DNA of 12,894 bases from an uncultured Tessaracoccus sp. (GCF_947255005.1 NZ_CAMYFI010000064.1:1-12894), one strand, 5' to 3'. Positions 1 to 6,348 are shown, counted from the first letter of the stretch. The notes: generated from the sequence alone by a model not told the origin. Translations and numbers: made by a program.

Positions 1-17
1 CCTGAGTTTCACAACTT
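1..17. repeat. Left terminal inverted repeat of the IS
   Basis: CCTGAGTTTCACAACTT, exactly complementary to 1516-1532. The last base (17) is also the final base, on the minus strand, of the transposase TAA stop codon at 17-19, so the coding region runs right up to the repeat. Confidence 0.85.
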
Positions 18-1421
18 TAGTGCCCCAGTGTTGTGAGGAGTTCAGCGACGTTGTTGGGGATTGTGGGTTCGGCTTCGAGGTGTTGGTCGCCGATGCGGAT
101 GGTGACGTGTCGTAGGGGTTGGAGGGTTTGGATGATCTTCTTCAGACTGGTGCCGGAGCGTTCTTGGAGTTCGCGGGCGATCGCGAGGGCTGCGAACACG
201 ATGGTGAAGTGGGCCTCGATCGCGTCACGGGTGTGGTGGAAGATCGGCCGTGCTGTGAGGTCGGTGTTGGACATCCGAAATGATTGTTCGACGTGCCAAA
301 GGTTGTCGTAGTTACTGCTGATCTCTGTTGCTGGCATCACGTCGGCGGTGATGTTGGTGACGTAGTCTTTCAACCCGACCAAACCCCGGGCTCGTTCCAG
401 TGAGGCGGTATCGAGGGTGGCGTGTTGACCGCTGGTGGTCACGAAGCGGGCTTTCTTTGCTGGTTTGCGGCCCTTGATGATGTCGATCGCGCGGTGTTCT
501 TGTGCAGTCAGTGTTTGCCCATCACGGACCGCGCGCTTCCTCGAGTACTGCCAGATCATGAGGCGCCTTCGTGTTCCGGGAGCCGACGATGAATCGCAGC
601 CCGGCGGCATCGATGGCATCCAGGTTGCTGGCAGACAGCCTCCCGGCATCAGCCACGACGACCATGTCCGCGACTTGGTGACAGTTCTGGAACGCCCCAA
701 GAACAGAGGGTTGATGGTGTGGGTCTCTGGTTTGTTGCCCTCGAACCAGGCAATCTTTAACGGATGTCCAAACCGATCGACGAGCATCCCGGCCACGATC
801 TGCGGATCAACCCGGCGTTCCTTCGAGTAGCCAACTTTGCGCAGCTCGTCTTCCTTCTCTGCCTCGAGATACAGCGTGGTCACGTCATACAACAACACCG
901 AAACGTTCCGGCCAGGCTGATTCCACACGTGTGTGAAACTCGCTGCTGCGAGCTGCTCGCAGGTAATCCTTGGTGGCGCTGCGTCGCAGCGCGTTGTAGT
1001 AGGTGTTGTGATGACTTGGCGTGATGCCGAGTTCTTCGATCACGCGCAGGCTGTCCAGCTTCGAGGTCGGCTCCACCAGCCGAGCCAGCACGAGTTGGAA
1101 GAACGCCTCATCCTTGATCCGGTCGAAACCGAGACGCTGCCAGGTAGCACGGATCACCCCCACCAACAACCGGGAAGCCTGACCCTCCACAACCACACCA
1201 CCACCGCGGGGCCGACCGACAGGCTGCTCCTCGTCGAAACCCAGCACCGGCTGATTCACCGCAAGTTTCTCCCGCCCGACCTGCAACAACGCAGCCAGCT
1301 CCGCATCCGTATGCGCCGAACCAAGGTGCTCCACAATCATGCGCCGCCCATGCCGCTTCTCCACGATCTCAACCGCCGTCGCCCCAGAGGCAGTCTTCAC
1401 CTTCCGCAAAAACGGACTCAC
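17..1421 (-). pseudogene. IS1634-type transposase, broken by frameshifts and deletion
   Basis: This would be the transposase of the surrounding IS. The N-terminal part runs from ATG at 1421 (MSPFLRKVKTASGATAVEIV) to about 961, where the reading changes frame: DYL is followed by QLAAASFTHVWNQPGRN in another frame. The middle part has the catalytic-core signature VLLYDVTTLYLEAEKEDELR with KVGYSKERRVDPQIV. A second shift near 693-698, a lost G in a G-run, breaks the stretch before FQNCHQVADMVVVADAGRLS. Near 560 the frame changes again at a junction where SRNTKAP runs straight into WQYSRKR. Comparison with remembered relatives suggests about 50 residues are missing there. The C-terminal part is well preserved (LWHVEQSFRMSNTDLTARPIFHHTRDAIEAH as LWHVEQSFRMS plus RDAIEAH) and stops with TAA at 17-19. 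IS1634 transposases are normally one uninterrupted frame, so this copy is inactive. Confidence 0.85.
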
Positions 1422-1442
1422 ACCACGATTCTAACCATGTCA

Positions 1443-1453
1443 TTAGTGCCCCA
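1443..1453. repeat. Internal direct repeat of the IS subterminal sequence
   Basis: TTAGTGCCCCA at 1443-1453 is repeated in the same orientation at 17-27. At 17-27 it encodes, on the minus strand, the last residues and stop of the transposase; at 1443-1453 it lies just upstream of the transposase start. It could be a transposase-binding subterminal motif or a chance match. Confidence 0.4.
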
Positions 1454-1515
1454 ACCCACCCCACCAAAACGCTCCGACAAGCACCAACAGCCACCTGAAA
1501 GCCTTCAACCGCCCC

Positions 1516-1532
1516 AAGTTGTGAAACTCAGG
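1516..1532. repeat. Right terminal inverted repeat of the IS
   Basis: AAGTTGTGAAACTCAGG, the exact complement of the first 17 bases of the window. It marks the right end of the IS; the next bases (CCAGACGG) belong to the host sequence or the target duplication. Confidence 0.85.
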
Positions 1533-1780
1533 CCAGACGGCTTCCATGAAGTGATTCTAGCTCAACGAGAGTAATCATGATCGGTTGGTGCTCTCACGGT
1601 TATAGTCCGGAGCGATGGCAAGCACCTTGGTGAGCCAGCGTCGATACGGGCATCGTGTCCTGCGCCACTGCCAAGGCAGGGGACGCAGCTCGCCACTGCT
1701 TGGTAGCAGAAGCGCTCAGCGACAAGGGACACGGGAGAGCGTGCCGATCTGCATCGACGGCTCCGGCTGCTGGCGCCTGT
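1533..1780. other. Intergenic stretch between the IS and the effector operon
   Basis: No convincing gene, RNA or terminator is visible here. Short open frames on the plus strand have no ribosome-binding site and continue as the antisense of the 184-aa gene. There is no T-run hairpin for the minus-strand operon that ends at 1781, so where that transcript stops is unclear. The IS may have inserted into and separated the original downstream part of the operon. Confidence 0.6.
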
Positions 1781-2335
1781 TCAGACGTAGCCCTGGTCCA
1801 TGCGGCGCAGCCTCGTGGCCGTCTTGTCCCAGTCGATGATGGTTTCGCGGTCTGCGCGAGGGGCGCGCCGCTGCAGCGCCGTGGTGACGTCTCGACGGAG
1901 CCGCTCCAGCGCCTGGTTCACCGCCGCGAGGATGGCCCGGCCTGCCTCAATGGGGGAATCGAAGAGGGAGGCTGGCGCCTCGAGGAGGACCACTTCTGTG
2001 AACGTGAGCGAGACGTGCACGAGCCCGGACGGGTCTCGTCCGTCGGCGCGACGTGCATTCCTGGCCGGCGCGTGCTCTTCACGGGCGCGCTGGAGTTCGG
2101 CCTCGGCCCGGCGCAGCACCTCTTCACGAGTGGGGTCTGCATTCGGCGACGGCTCGCGCGATTGTGCCCGCACATCGCGGGCGTGGCGCGAAAGCGCCTC
2201 GGTGAGCGCGGAGCGCGTGGCGACGAGCAGGCTTCGCGGGTCCTCTGAGCGGGGGAGGTGCAGCGTCTGCAGCACCCCGTCAGTGAGGACGACATGGATG
2301 GTGGGGTCCTGGCTGTCGTAGCTGGTGGTGGTCAC
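1781..2335 (-). CDS. Hypothetical protein with two YbaB/EspL-like halves
   Basis: This 184-aa protein starts with GTG at 2335, which overlaps the stop of the upstream gene (GTGA); a GAGGTG lies 8 nt before it. I do not recognise a named gene. It has two similar halves. Residues about 11-50 read IHVVLTDGVLQTLHLP followed by a helix-forming stretch. Residues about 104-155 read GLVHVSLTFTEVVLLEAP followed by FDSPIEAGRAILAAVNQALE. The centre is a charged, probably coiled region rich in R and E. A beta-beta-(beta)-helix layout with a 'DG.V' turn is typical of the YbaB/EbfC fold, which includes EspL of the mycobacterial ESX-1 locus; such proteins often sit beside WXG proteins in actinobacterial type VII loci. 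The fold is inferred from pattern alone. It is probably cytosolic, with no signal peptide or membrane segment. It is the last gene of the five-gene operon and could be a chaperone or regulator. Confidence 0.75.
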   Translation of the reverse strand: MTTTSYDSQDPTIHVVLTDGVLQTLHLPRSEDPRSLLVATRSALTEALSRHARDVRAQSREPSPNADPTREEVLRRAEAELQRAREEHAPARNARRADGRDPSGLVHVSLTFTEVVLLEAPASLFDSPIEAGRAILAAVNQALERLRRDVTTALQRRAPRADRETIIDWDKTATRLRRMDQGYV

Positions 2336-2826
2336 GGCTGCAGCACCTCAAACCACAGCTCCCGGCCTGCCGATGTCCGATGCACGTCGAGAGTGCGAGC
2401 GCCGTCGACATCACGCCGCTGTGAGGCCACGGAGACCTGGTGATGGCGCAGCACCGCGTACTCGTCGAGGACTTCGAGCACCTGCCAGGGCCGTGTCTGC
2501 GAGCCGTCGCCCGAGTCCAGGATGAGTTCCAGGGAGGCATGGGCGAGGAAGCGCTCCTGCTCGGCCTGCGTGCGCTCGCCGATGGCGGTGAGCGCGTGGG
2601 CCAGAAGCTGATGCGCCTCAGGCGAGAGGAACGCGCCTGGCATGTGCGCGTCGAGCAGGCGGATGAGCTCGTCATGACGTTCCTGTGCCGCGAGCTCTGC
2701 GGCGGGCTCAAACCAGGGGGAGGCGACGTCGAAGGTGGCATCGCTCAAGATGGTGTGCCGCAGACGCGCCAAGGAGGACGCATCGCGGTGTTCGAGGTGG
2801 TCGAGCAGATGGGTGAGGACCTCCAT
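2332..2826 (-). CDS. Hypothetical protein resembling DUF4919-type proteins
   Basis: A 164-aa soluble protein with no signal peptide or membrane segment. It starts with ATG at 2826, with GGAGG 7 nt upstream inside the end of the preceding gene, and overlaps the following gene by 4 nt. Residues about 39-95 are helical and repeat-like (WFEPAAELAAQERHDELIRL, then EAHQLLAHALTAIGERTQAE), like a single TPR pair. Residues about 100-164 carry SGDGS, then VLEVLDEYAVLR, and end with GRELWFEVLQP. From memory, this layout (short TPR-like part, SGDGT, 'V.DEY.VLR', 'WFDV' ending) resembles DUF4919-type proteins, whose function is not known. Position between an EspC-like gene and a YbaB-like gene suggests a role in handling the effector in the cytoplasm, which is inference. 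Confidence 0.75.
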   Translation of the reverse strand: MEVLTHLLDHLEHRDASSLARLRHTILSDATFDVASPWFEPAAELAAQERHDELIRLLDAHMPGAFLSPEAHQLLAHALTAIGERTQAEQERFLAHASLELILDSGDGSQTRPWQVLEVLDEYAVLRHHQVSVASQRRDVDGARTLDVHRTSAGRELWFEVLQP

Positions 2827-2828
2827 GC

Positions 2829-3125
2829 TCAGTCCTCCCAGAACCGCTGGCTGGCGGCGTGCTCTTCCGCCGCCTTGTACTGGTTGCCCGTGGCCTCCAT
2901 ACCCGATGCGGCCGAGGTCATCGTCTCGTACGCGGCGGCGACGACGTGGTGCCAGGTGTCCTGGAACTTCTGGTCGCGGTCCGCCGCCGTGCTGTCGATG
3001 GGCGAGGAGCCACCCTTGGCATAGGCAGCGGTCTGGACCGCGTGGGCGGAGCGGTAGAACTCATCGGCCACCGTGCGCAGAAGTTCGCCCTGCTTGCGCC
3101 AGACGGAGGGGGTGAATTTGGTCAT
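2829..3125 (-). CDS. EspC/WXG100-like type VII secretion substrate or partner
   Basis: This 98-aa protein starts with ATG at 3125, preceded by AGGAG (3132-3136) at 6 nt. It lies 13 nt after the lipoprotein gene and 2 nt before the next gene. Size and pattern fit the small helical hairpin proteins of type VII secretion. Helix one spans about residues 8-35 (QGELLRTVADEFYRSAHAVQ). A polar turn with GGSSPID lies near residues 38-44. Helix two spans about 46-92. Just after the middle of helix two is Y83-K-A-A-E87, matching the YxxxD/E export signal of ESX substrates. The central W-x-G is absent, which fits the EspC-type branch better than classical WXG100. In other systems such proteins are exported as a heterodimer with a larger effector, here probably the 346-aa protein at the head of the operon. 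The family call is pattern-based. Confidence 0.8.
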   Translation of the reverse strand: MTKFTPSVWRKQGELLRTVADEFYRSAHAVQTAAYAKGGSSPIDSTAADRDQKFQDTWHHVVAAAYETMTSAASGMEATGNQYKAAEEHAASQRFWED

Positions 3126-3138
3126 TGCAGGCTCCTGC

Positions 3139-4185
3139 TCACGGTGTGTCGAAGGTGAAGTTGCGGTCGCCGGTGCCGGGGTCCACCGAAGTCATGCCGC
3201 GCAGTGCGTCGAGGGCGATGACAGTGCCGTCAGCAGCGATCGCCGCATGGGGGTGCGTCGAGACGCCCCGGGCCACGCGCACCACTTCAGGGTCTGCACC
3301 GCGCGGCAGCACGGTCCAGTCGACGCCCTGGATGGCAGCCATCGTCCCTTTGGGGCCCACGGCCAGCACGGCCTTCGAGTGGGCCTCGAATGTCTCCGTG
3401 GAGCCGCTGGCCACGTCGTGACGGTACAGCGCCTCGCCCAGGCCCGCGAGCTGGCCGTCCGACGTGGGAAGCCAGCCGGCCCTCGACGCTGGCAGGGAAT
3501 CCAGCCGCTCACGCAGCTCGAGCGTGGACGCATCGACGAGTAAGGCGGTGGTGGCCGTCGAGATGGATACCACCCCCGTCGCAGTGTCCACAGCAATGAA
3601 CGTGGCGCCCGGTGAGGTAGGCACGTCGGCGCGAGCCAGCACCTTCCCCTCGAGATCCAGGCGCAGCAGGGTACCCTCCGTGCCGAGCGTCAGGAAGGAT
3701 GCCTCGTCGAGGCCGCAGAGCTGGGCGAGCGCTGCGTCGGGCTTGATGGTGCCGCTCAGGCAGCCGTCCCGGTGGATGGCGAGCGACCCGTCACAGGTGG
3801 GTGTCACGACGGCGCCCCCCACGAGTGCGTAGGCGCGGCCGGAGGCCCGCCGTGGGGCGAGGGCGCGGCGGGCCGCACCGTCGGCGAGCGACCACTCGAT
3901 GAGCAGGTTGCGATACCACGCCACGGCCACGTCGTCATGGGTGGAGATGGGGCCGAACCACTCGAGTTGCTGGACGTCGCCGTCGGCCCCGGTGTCGTCC
4001 TGTCCTGCACACGGATCGTTGGCGGCCCGGAGGTGTTGCGGGCTCAGCTCCACACAATCGGGGACGGGCGACGGGGGCGGCGGGCTGTGCGAGGGACCGG
4101 AGCCGCCCTTGCCGGTGCAGGCGAACAGCGCGGGTGTCGTCGCCGCTGCCAGGGTGGTCACGAAGGATCGACGGCGAAGGCGCAT
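3139..4185 (-). CDS. Tat-type lipoprotein with propeller-like repeats
   Basis: A 348-aa protein. The N-terminus MRLRRRSFVTTLAAATTPAL has a twin-arginine-like motif (RRRSFV), a short hydrophobic stretch and a lipobox-like L-F-A-C at residues 20-23. This predicts Tat export and lipidation on C23, placing it on the outer face of the membrane. A Pro/Ser/Gly-rich tether (about residues 24-45) follows. The rest is made of short beta-rich repeats such as DGSLAIHRDG, EGTLLRLDLEGKVLARA, TATGVVSISTATTALLVDAS and DGTVIALDALRGMTSVDPGTG, typical of a beta-propeller (PQQ/WD-like). No catalytic motif is visible. Its start codon overlaps the stop of the upstream metallopeptidase-like gene by one base (TGATG), so the two are translationally coupled. 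It could be an immunity lipoprotein for that effector, or an accessory surface protein. The ligand is unknown. Confidence 0.8.
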   Translation of the reverse strand: MRLRRRSFVTTLAAATTPALFACTGKGGSGPSHSPPPPSPVPDCVELSPQHLRAANDPCAGQDDTGADGDVQQLEWFGPISTHDDVAVAWYRNLLIEWSLADGAARRALAPRRASGRAYALVGGAVVTPTCDGSLAIHRDGCLSGTIKPDAALAQLCGLDEASFLTLGTEGTLLRLDLEGKVLARADVPTSPGATFIAVDTATGVVSISTATTALLVDASTLELRERLDSLPASRAGWLPTSDGQLAGLGEALYRHDVASGSTETFEAHSKAVLAVGPKGTMAAIQGVDWTVLPRGADPEVVRVARGVSTHPHAAIAADGTVIALDALRGMTSVDPGTGDRNFTFDTP

Positions 4186-5225
4186 CAGATCACGCCATCG
4201 ACGTAACGATCGTGGAATTCCTCCTCCGTGAGGTCGTTCACGAAGTCACGACCAGCCCGCCGGGCATCCACCTCGATGGGCCTCGGCGGATAGGGGTCGC
4301 CACCGTCGTATTCGCCTTTGCCCCGGACGTGGCCGCTGTTGAGCTCCCGCCACCGACGTGCCTCCTCACGGGTCATGCCGTTGCGTTCGTCCTGCCACGG
4401 CCAGCGGCGTTCCATGCCCTCATATTGGGCTCGGTGCTGCATCTCATGGACAACGGTGTTGATGATGTCCGGTTTATCCAGCTCGTCGGAGTTGATGGTG
4501 AGATTCGCGCCCAGCCCACCACCTATCCCGTGGTGGTAGCTGCCGTAGGTGACCCAGCCTTCCCGGTCGCTCTTAATGGGTTCGAAGTCGATCTTGATAG
4601 GGGGAAAGCCGTGCTCACGGGCATACTCGTCCGCGATTTCCTGCAGGATCTTCTCACGCTGGTCGTTGGTGAGCTCGTCGGATTCCCAGTAGCTCGCGAT
4701 CCCGGCATCCAGCACGCCATTCTCGACCGCGTGGTCGACCTCCAAGGGGTGTGGCAGAGTCACTGCGTCGAAGGCCGCAGTGATGGCAGCCACTGCGGAC
4801 TGCTCCAACTGGGAGAGGTCTGTCCGCGTCTGCTCAATCAGCGGGGTGATCCGGGCCGGGTCAGCCTGCCCTTGGATCAGTAGGGCCAGCTCCCGGCCAC
4901 GGTCCTGGGCGATGGTGCGCATGGACTCCACCTTGGGCCCCACCGTGCGGACCACGCTGCGGTAGGCCTCGGTGGTGTCCGTCGAGGCCGGTGCTAACTC
5001 CCTCAGGTGGTTCACCAAGGCATCTCCTCCTGAGAGCATCCGCTCCCGGAAGGCGCGGGCAGCGGGGCCGTCGTTGTCGGTCATGACTGCGGAGACCACT
5101 GCAGCGGCATCGGTGTGGGTGCTCGCACAGGTGCTGGCAAGTGTGTCGAACGCAGTCGCGACCGAGTCGAAATGGCCGATGTCGATCCTCGGTCTGGCCA
5201 CATCGGTGATGAGGAACATGTCCAT
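4185..5225 (-). CDS. Candidate type VII effector: WXG-like N-terminus, HExxH metallopeptidase-like C-terminus
   Basis: The 346-aa reading starts at ATG 5225, with GGGAG (5231-5235) 5 nt upstream. The frame stays open to a further-upstream codon at 5306, but that extension lacks a ribosome site and covers the promoter. The N-terminal region (about residues 14-150) is helical. D52-G53-P-A-A-R-A-F-R60 matches the 'WxGxAAxxFR' turn of WXG/LXG-type proteins with W replaced. The C-terminal region holds H260-E-M-Q-H264 (VVHEMQHRAQYE), a zinc HExxH motif, and about 54 residues later PIEVDARR, with E318 or D320 as a plausible third ligand. HExxH followed by 'P.E.DAR' is a layout I remember from bacterial toxin-type peptidases. 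There is no signal peptide, as expected for an ESX substrate. It heads a five-gene operon with an EspC-like partner. Substrate and exact peptidase family are unknown; a housekeeping peptidase is less likely given the neighbours. Confidence 0.8.
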   Translation of the reverse strand: MDMFLITDVARPRIDIGHFDSVATAFDTLASTCASTHTDAAAVVSAVMTDNDGPAARAFRERMLSGGDALVNHLRELAPASTDTTEAYRSVVRTVGPKVESMRTIAQDRGRELALLIQGQADPARITPLIEQTRTDLSQLEQSAVAAITAAFDAVTLPHPLEVDHAVENGVLDAGIASYWESDELTNDQREKILQEIADEYAREHGFPPIKIDFEPIKSDREGWVTYGSYHHGIGGGLGANLTINSDELDKPDIINTVVHEMQHRAQYEGMERRWPWQDERNGMTREEARRWRELNSGHVRGKGEYDGGDPYPPRPIEVDARRAGRDFVNDLTEEEFHDRYVDGVI

Positions 5226-5247
5226 CTTGGCTCCCTTCGCTGCCGTG

Positions 5248-5253
5248 AGTATA
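5248..5253 (-). promoter_or_regulatory. -10 element of the effector operon
   Basis: TATACT on the minus strand, about 22 nt before the ATG at 5225, would start RNA near 5241. This gives a short leader that includes the GGGAG ribosome site at 5231-5235. No good -35 (TTGACA-like) is seen at 16-18 nt spacing. That position is occupied by the near-palindrome at 5261-5289, so activation or repression at this site is plausible. Confidence 0.5.
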
Positions 5254-5260
5254 TGCGCAG

Positions 5261-5289
5261 CGGGGGCCATGCAGCCTGCGTGGCCCCCG
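5261..5289. promoter_or_regulatory. GC-rich near-palindrome over the -35 region
   Basis: CGGGGGCCA (5261-5269) pairs perfectly with TGGCCCCCG (5281-5289) around an 11-nt centre, TGCAGCCTGCG, which is itself nearly symmetric. Its centre (5275) falls where the -35 of the TATACT promoter should be, as expected for an operator. It is not followed by a T-run on either strand, so it is less like a terminator. Confidence 0.45.
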
Positions 5290-5344
5290 GCGAGGTCCAC
5301 GGCCACTGGCCCGAGTCGCTGTGCTCACGGCAGCTGGGGAGGGT

Positions 5345-5368
5345 GGAAAAGACCCGCGAGCTGCGGGT
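5345..5368 (-). terminator. Probable intrinsic terminator on the minus strand
   Basis: Read on the minus strand, ACCCGC and GCGGGT form a 6-bp stem with a 5-nt loop (5352-5368), followed at once by CTTTTCC (5345-5351). It lies between the broken enoyl-CoA hydratase gene and the effector promoter, so it would isolate the effector operon from upstream readthrough. The stem is short and the T-run has only four bases. Confidence 0.45.
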
Positions 5369-5381
5369 TGGGTGGCGGTAA

Positions 5382-5459
5382 ACTTCATAATCCGTACGCA
5401 GATTGACCGAAGTGCCTCATTTGGGGGTGTTTGCTTGATCTGCGTACGGATTATGAAGT
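5382..5459. repeat. Perfect 22-bp inverted repeat with 34-nt spacer
   Basis: The 22 bases at 5382-5403 (starting ACTTCATAATCCGTACG) are the exact reverse complement of 5438-5459. The arms have 9 G/C in 22, clearly richer in A/T than the surroundings, and each includes the palindrome CGTACG. The 34-nt spacer has no open frame. No T-run follows on either strand and no target duplication is evident at the outer ends. It may be a small non-autonomous element of 78 bp, a pair of site-specific recombinase sites, or a structured regulatory site. Confidence 0.85.
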
Positions 5460-5490
5460 CTCTCAGCGCACTCAGTGCCGCCTGGATCGC

Positions 5491-6274
5491 TCAGCCTTGG
5501 CGGTGTCGCCACACGGGCACCCTTTTCTCAAGGAATGCCCGCGTGCCTTCCGGGCTGTCGGGCTGCAGCGTGTTCTCGACGACAGCCAGGACTGCGTGGC
5601 GGTAGGCGGGCTCCTCATCGGTGATGTCGGCCATGTCGTAGAAGGCGCGCTTGCCGTCTGCGATGACCTGCCCGGAGAAGCTGGCGATCGCCTCGGCCAG
5701 GTCTCGCGTGGTGGCGCGGACCTCCTCGCTGGCCACCACATGTGACAGCAGACCCATCCGCAGCGCCTCGTGTGCGTCGATCTCCTCGCCGGTGAGGTAG
5801 AGCCTGAGGGAGGCCTTGTGTCCGTAGGCGCGGCATGGAGACTGCGGACAGCGTGGAAAACTGCCCGATCCGGGGGTCTGCGACGGAGAAGCGTGCGTCG
5901 TCGGCGGCCACGGCGAGGTTAGATCCGGCGATCACCTGACACCCGGCGGCGGCAGCGTCGGCATGCACCTGCGAGACGACAGGCTGCGGCATCCGGCGCA
6001 TCGCCAACATCATCTCAGCGCTGGCGGTGAACAACTGCCGCACTCGGGCGGGGTCGTCGATGTGCATCTCGCGAAGGTTGTGGCCCGAGCAGAAGTAGGA
6101 GCCCTCGGAGGCGAGGATCACGGCGCGCACCTCAGTGCGCCGCGCGAGATCGTCGAAGAGCCTGTGCAGCGTGGTCATGATGGCGAAGGTGAGTGCACCG
6201 CGCTGGCGCGGGTTGTTGATGGTGACGGTGGCGACGGGGCCGGCGACGTCGAGCAGGACGAGTTCTTCGGTCAT
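5491..6274 (-). pseudogene. Enoyl-CoA hydratase/isomerase family protein, frameshifted
   Basis: A crotonase-fold protein of about 260 residues if the frame is restored. The start at ATG 6274 gives MTEELVLLDVAGPVATVTIN, a typical family beginning. The oxyanion-hole region FCSGHNLREM and the core HADAAAAGCQVIAGSNLAVA are present, followed by ARFSVADPRIGQFSTLSAVSMP. At 5828-5836, in a CGCG tract, two bases are missing (or one extra). The continuation RAYGHKASLRLYLTGEEIDA, then EALRMGLLSHVVASEEV and GKRAFYDM, is in another frame and runs to the TGA at 5491-5493. The SGHNLRE and AAGCQ pattern resembles the ECHDC3-like branch, which lacks the usual catalytic glutamates, so the reaction is uncertain. 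Only one lesion is visible, so a sequencing error or very recent inactivation is possible. Confidence 0.85.
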
Positions 6275-6348
6275 GCCGACAAGTCTGCCGGAGTCCGGTG
6301 GCGCCACCCGATCTTGCCCGGCAAGGTGCGACGCCTACGCGGTGCCGC

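Larger units (their letters stand above)
1..1532 (-). mobile_element. Decayed IS1634-type insertion sequence
   Basis: The element is bounded by perfect 17-bp terminal inverted repeats (CCTGAGTTTCACAACTT at 1-17 and its complement at 1516-1532) and holds one minus-strand transposase that fills nearly all of it. The left repeat starts at the first base of the window, so neither the true outer end nor a target-site duplication can be checked. The transposase is broken, so this copy cannot move by itself, although its ends look intact and could still be mobilised by a functional relative. Assignment to the IS1634 (IS4 superfamily) group rests on remembered transposase motifs. Confidence 0.85.
5239..5334. 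repeat. 11-bp inverted repeat flanking the effector promoter
   Basis: GCTGCCGTGAG at 5239-5249 is perfectly complementary to CTCACGGCAGC at 5324-5334. The proximal copy overlaps the predicted -10 and transcription start; the distal copy lies about 80 bp upstream. The pair could be two operator half-sites for a looping repressor, or part of a larger fold. No regulator gene is adjacent. Confidence 0.5.

Noticed and set aside
690..965. Programmed frameshifting in the IS transposase
   Set aside because: No slippery A-run or suitable structure is seen at the frame changes, relatives use one frame, and a large stretch is also missing, so decay explains it better.
1615..2248. Plus-strand open frames between the IS and 2248
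   Set aside because: They lack ribosome sites and family motifs and mostly lie antisense to the 184-aa gene, whose start, spacing and composition fit its operon.
4226..5306. Upstream start at 5306 for the metallopeptidase-like protein
   Set aside because: The extra 27 residues have no ribosome site and would cover the -10 element and palindromes, while ATG 5225 has GGGAG at 5 nt.
5382..5459. Large inverted repeat as an intrinsic terminator
   Set aside because: The 34-nt loop is too long and no T-run follows on either strand; a better minus-strand terminator lies at 5345-5368.
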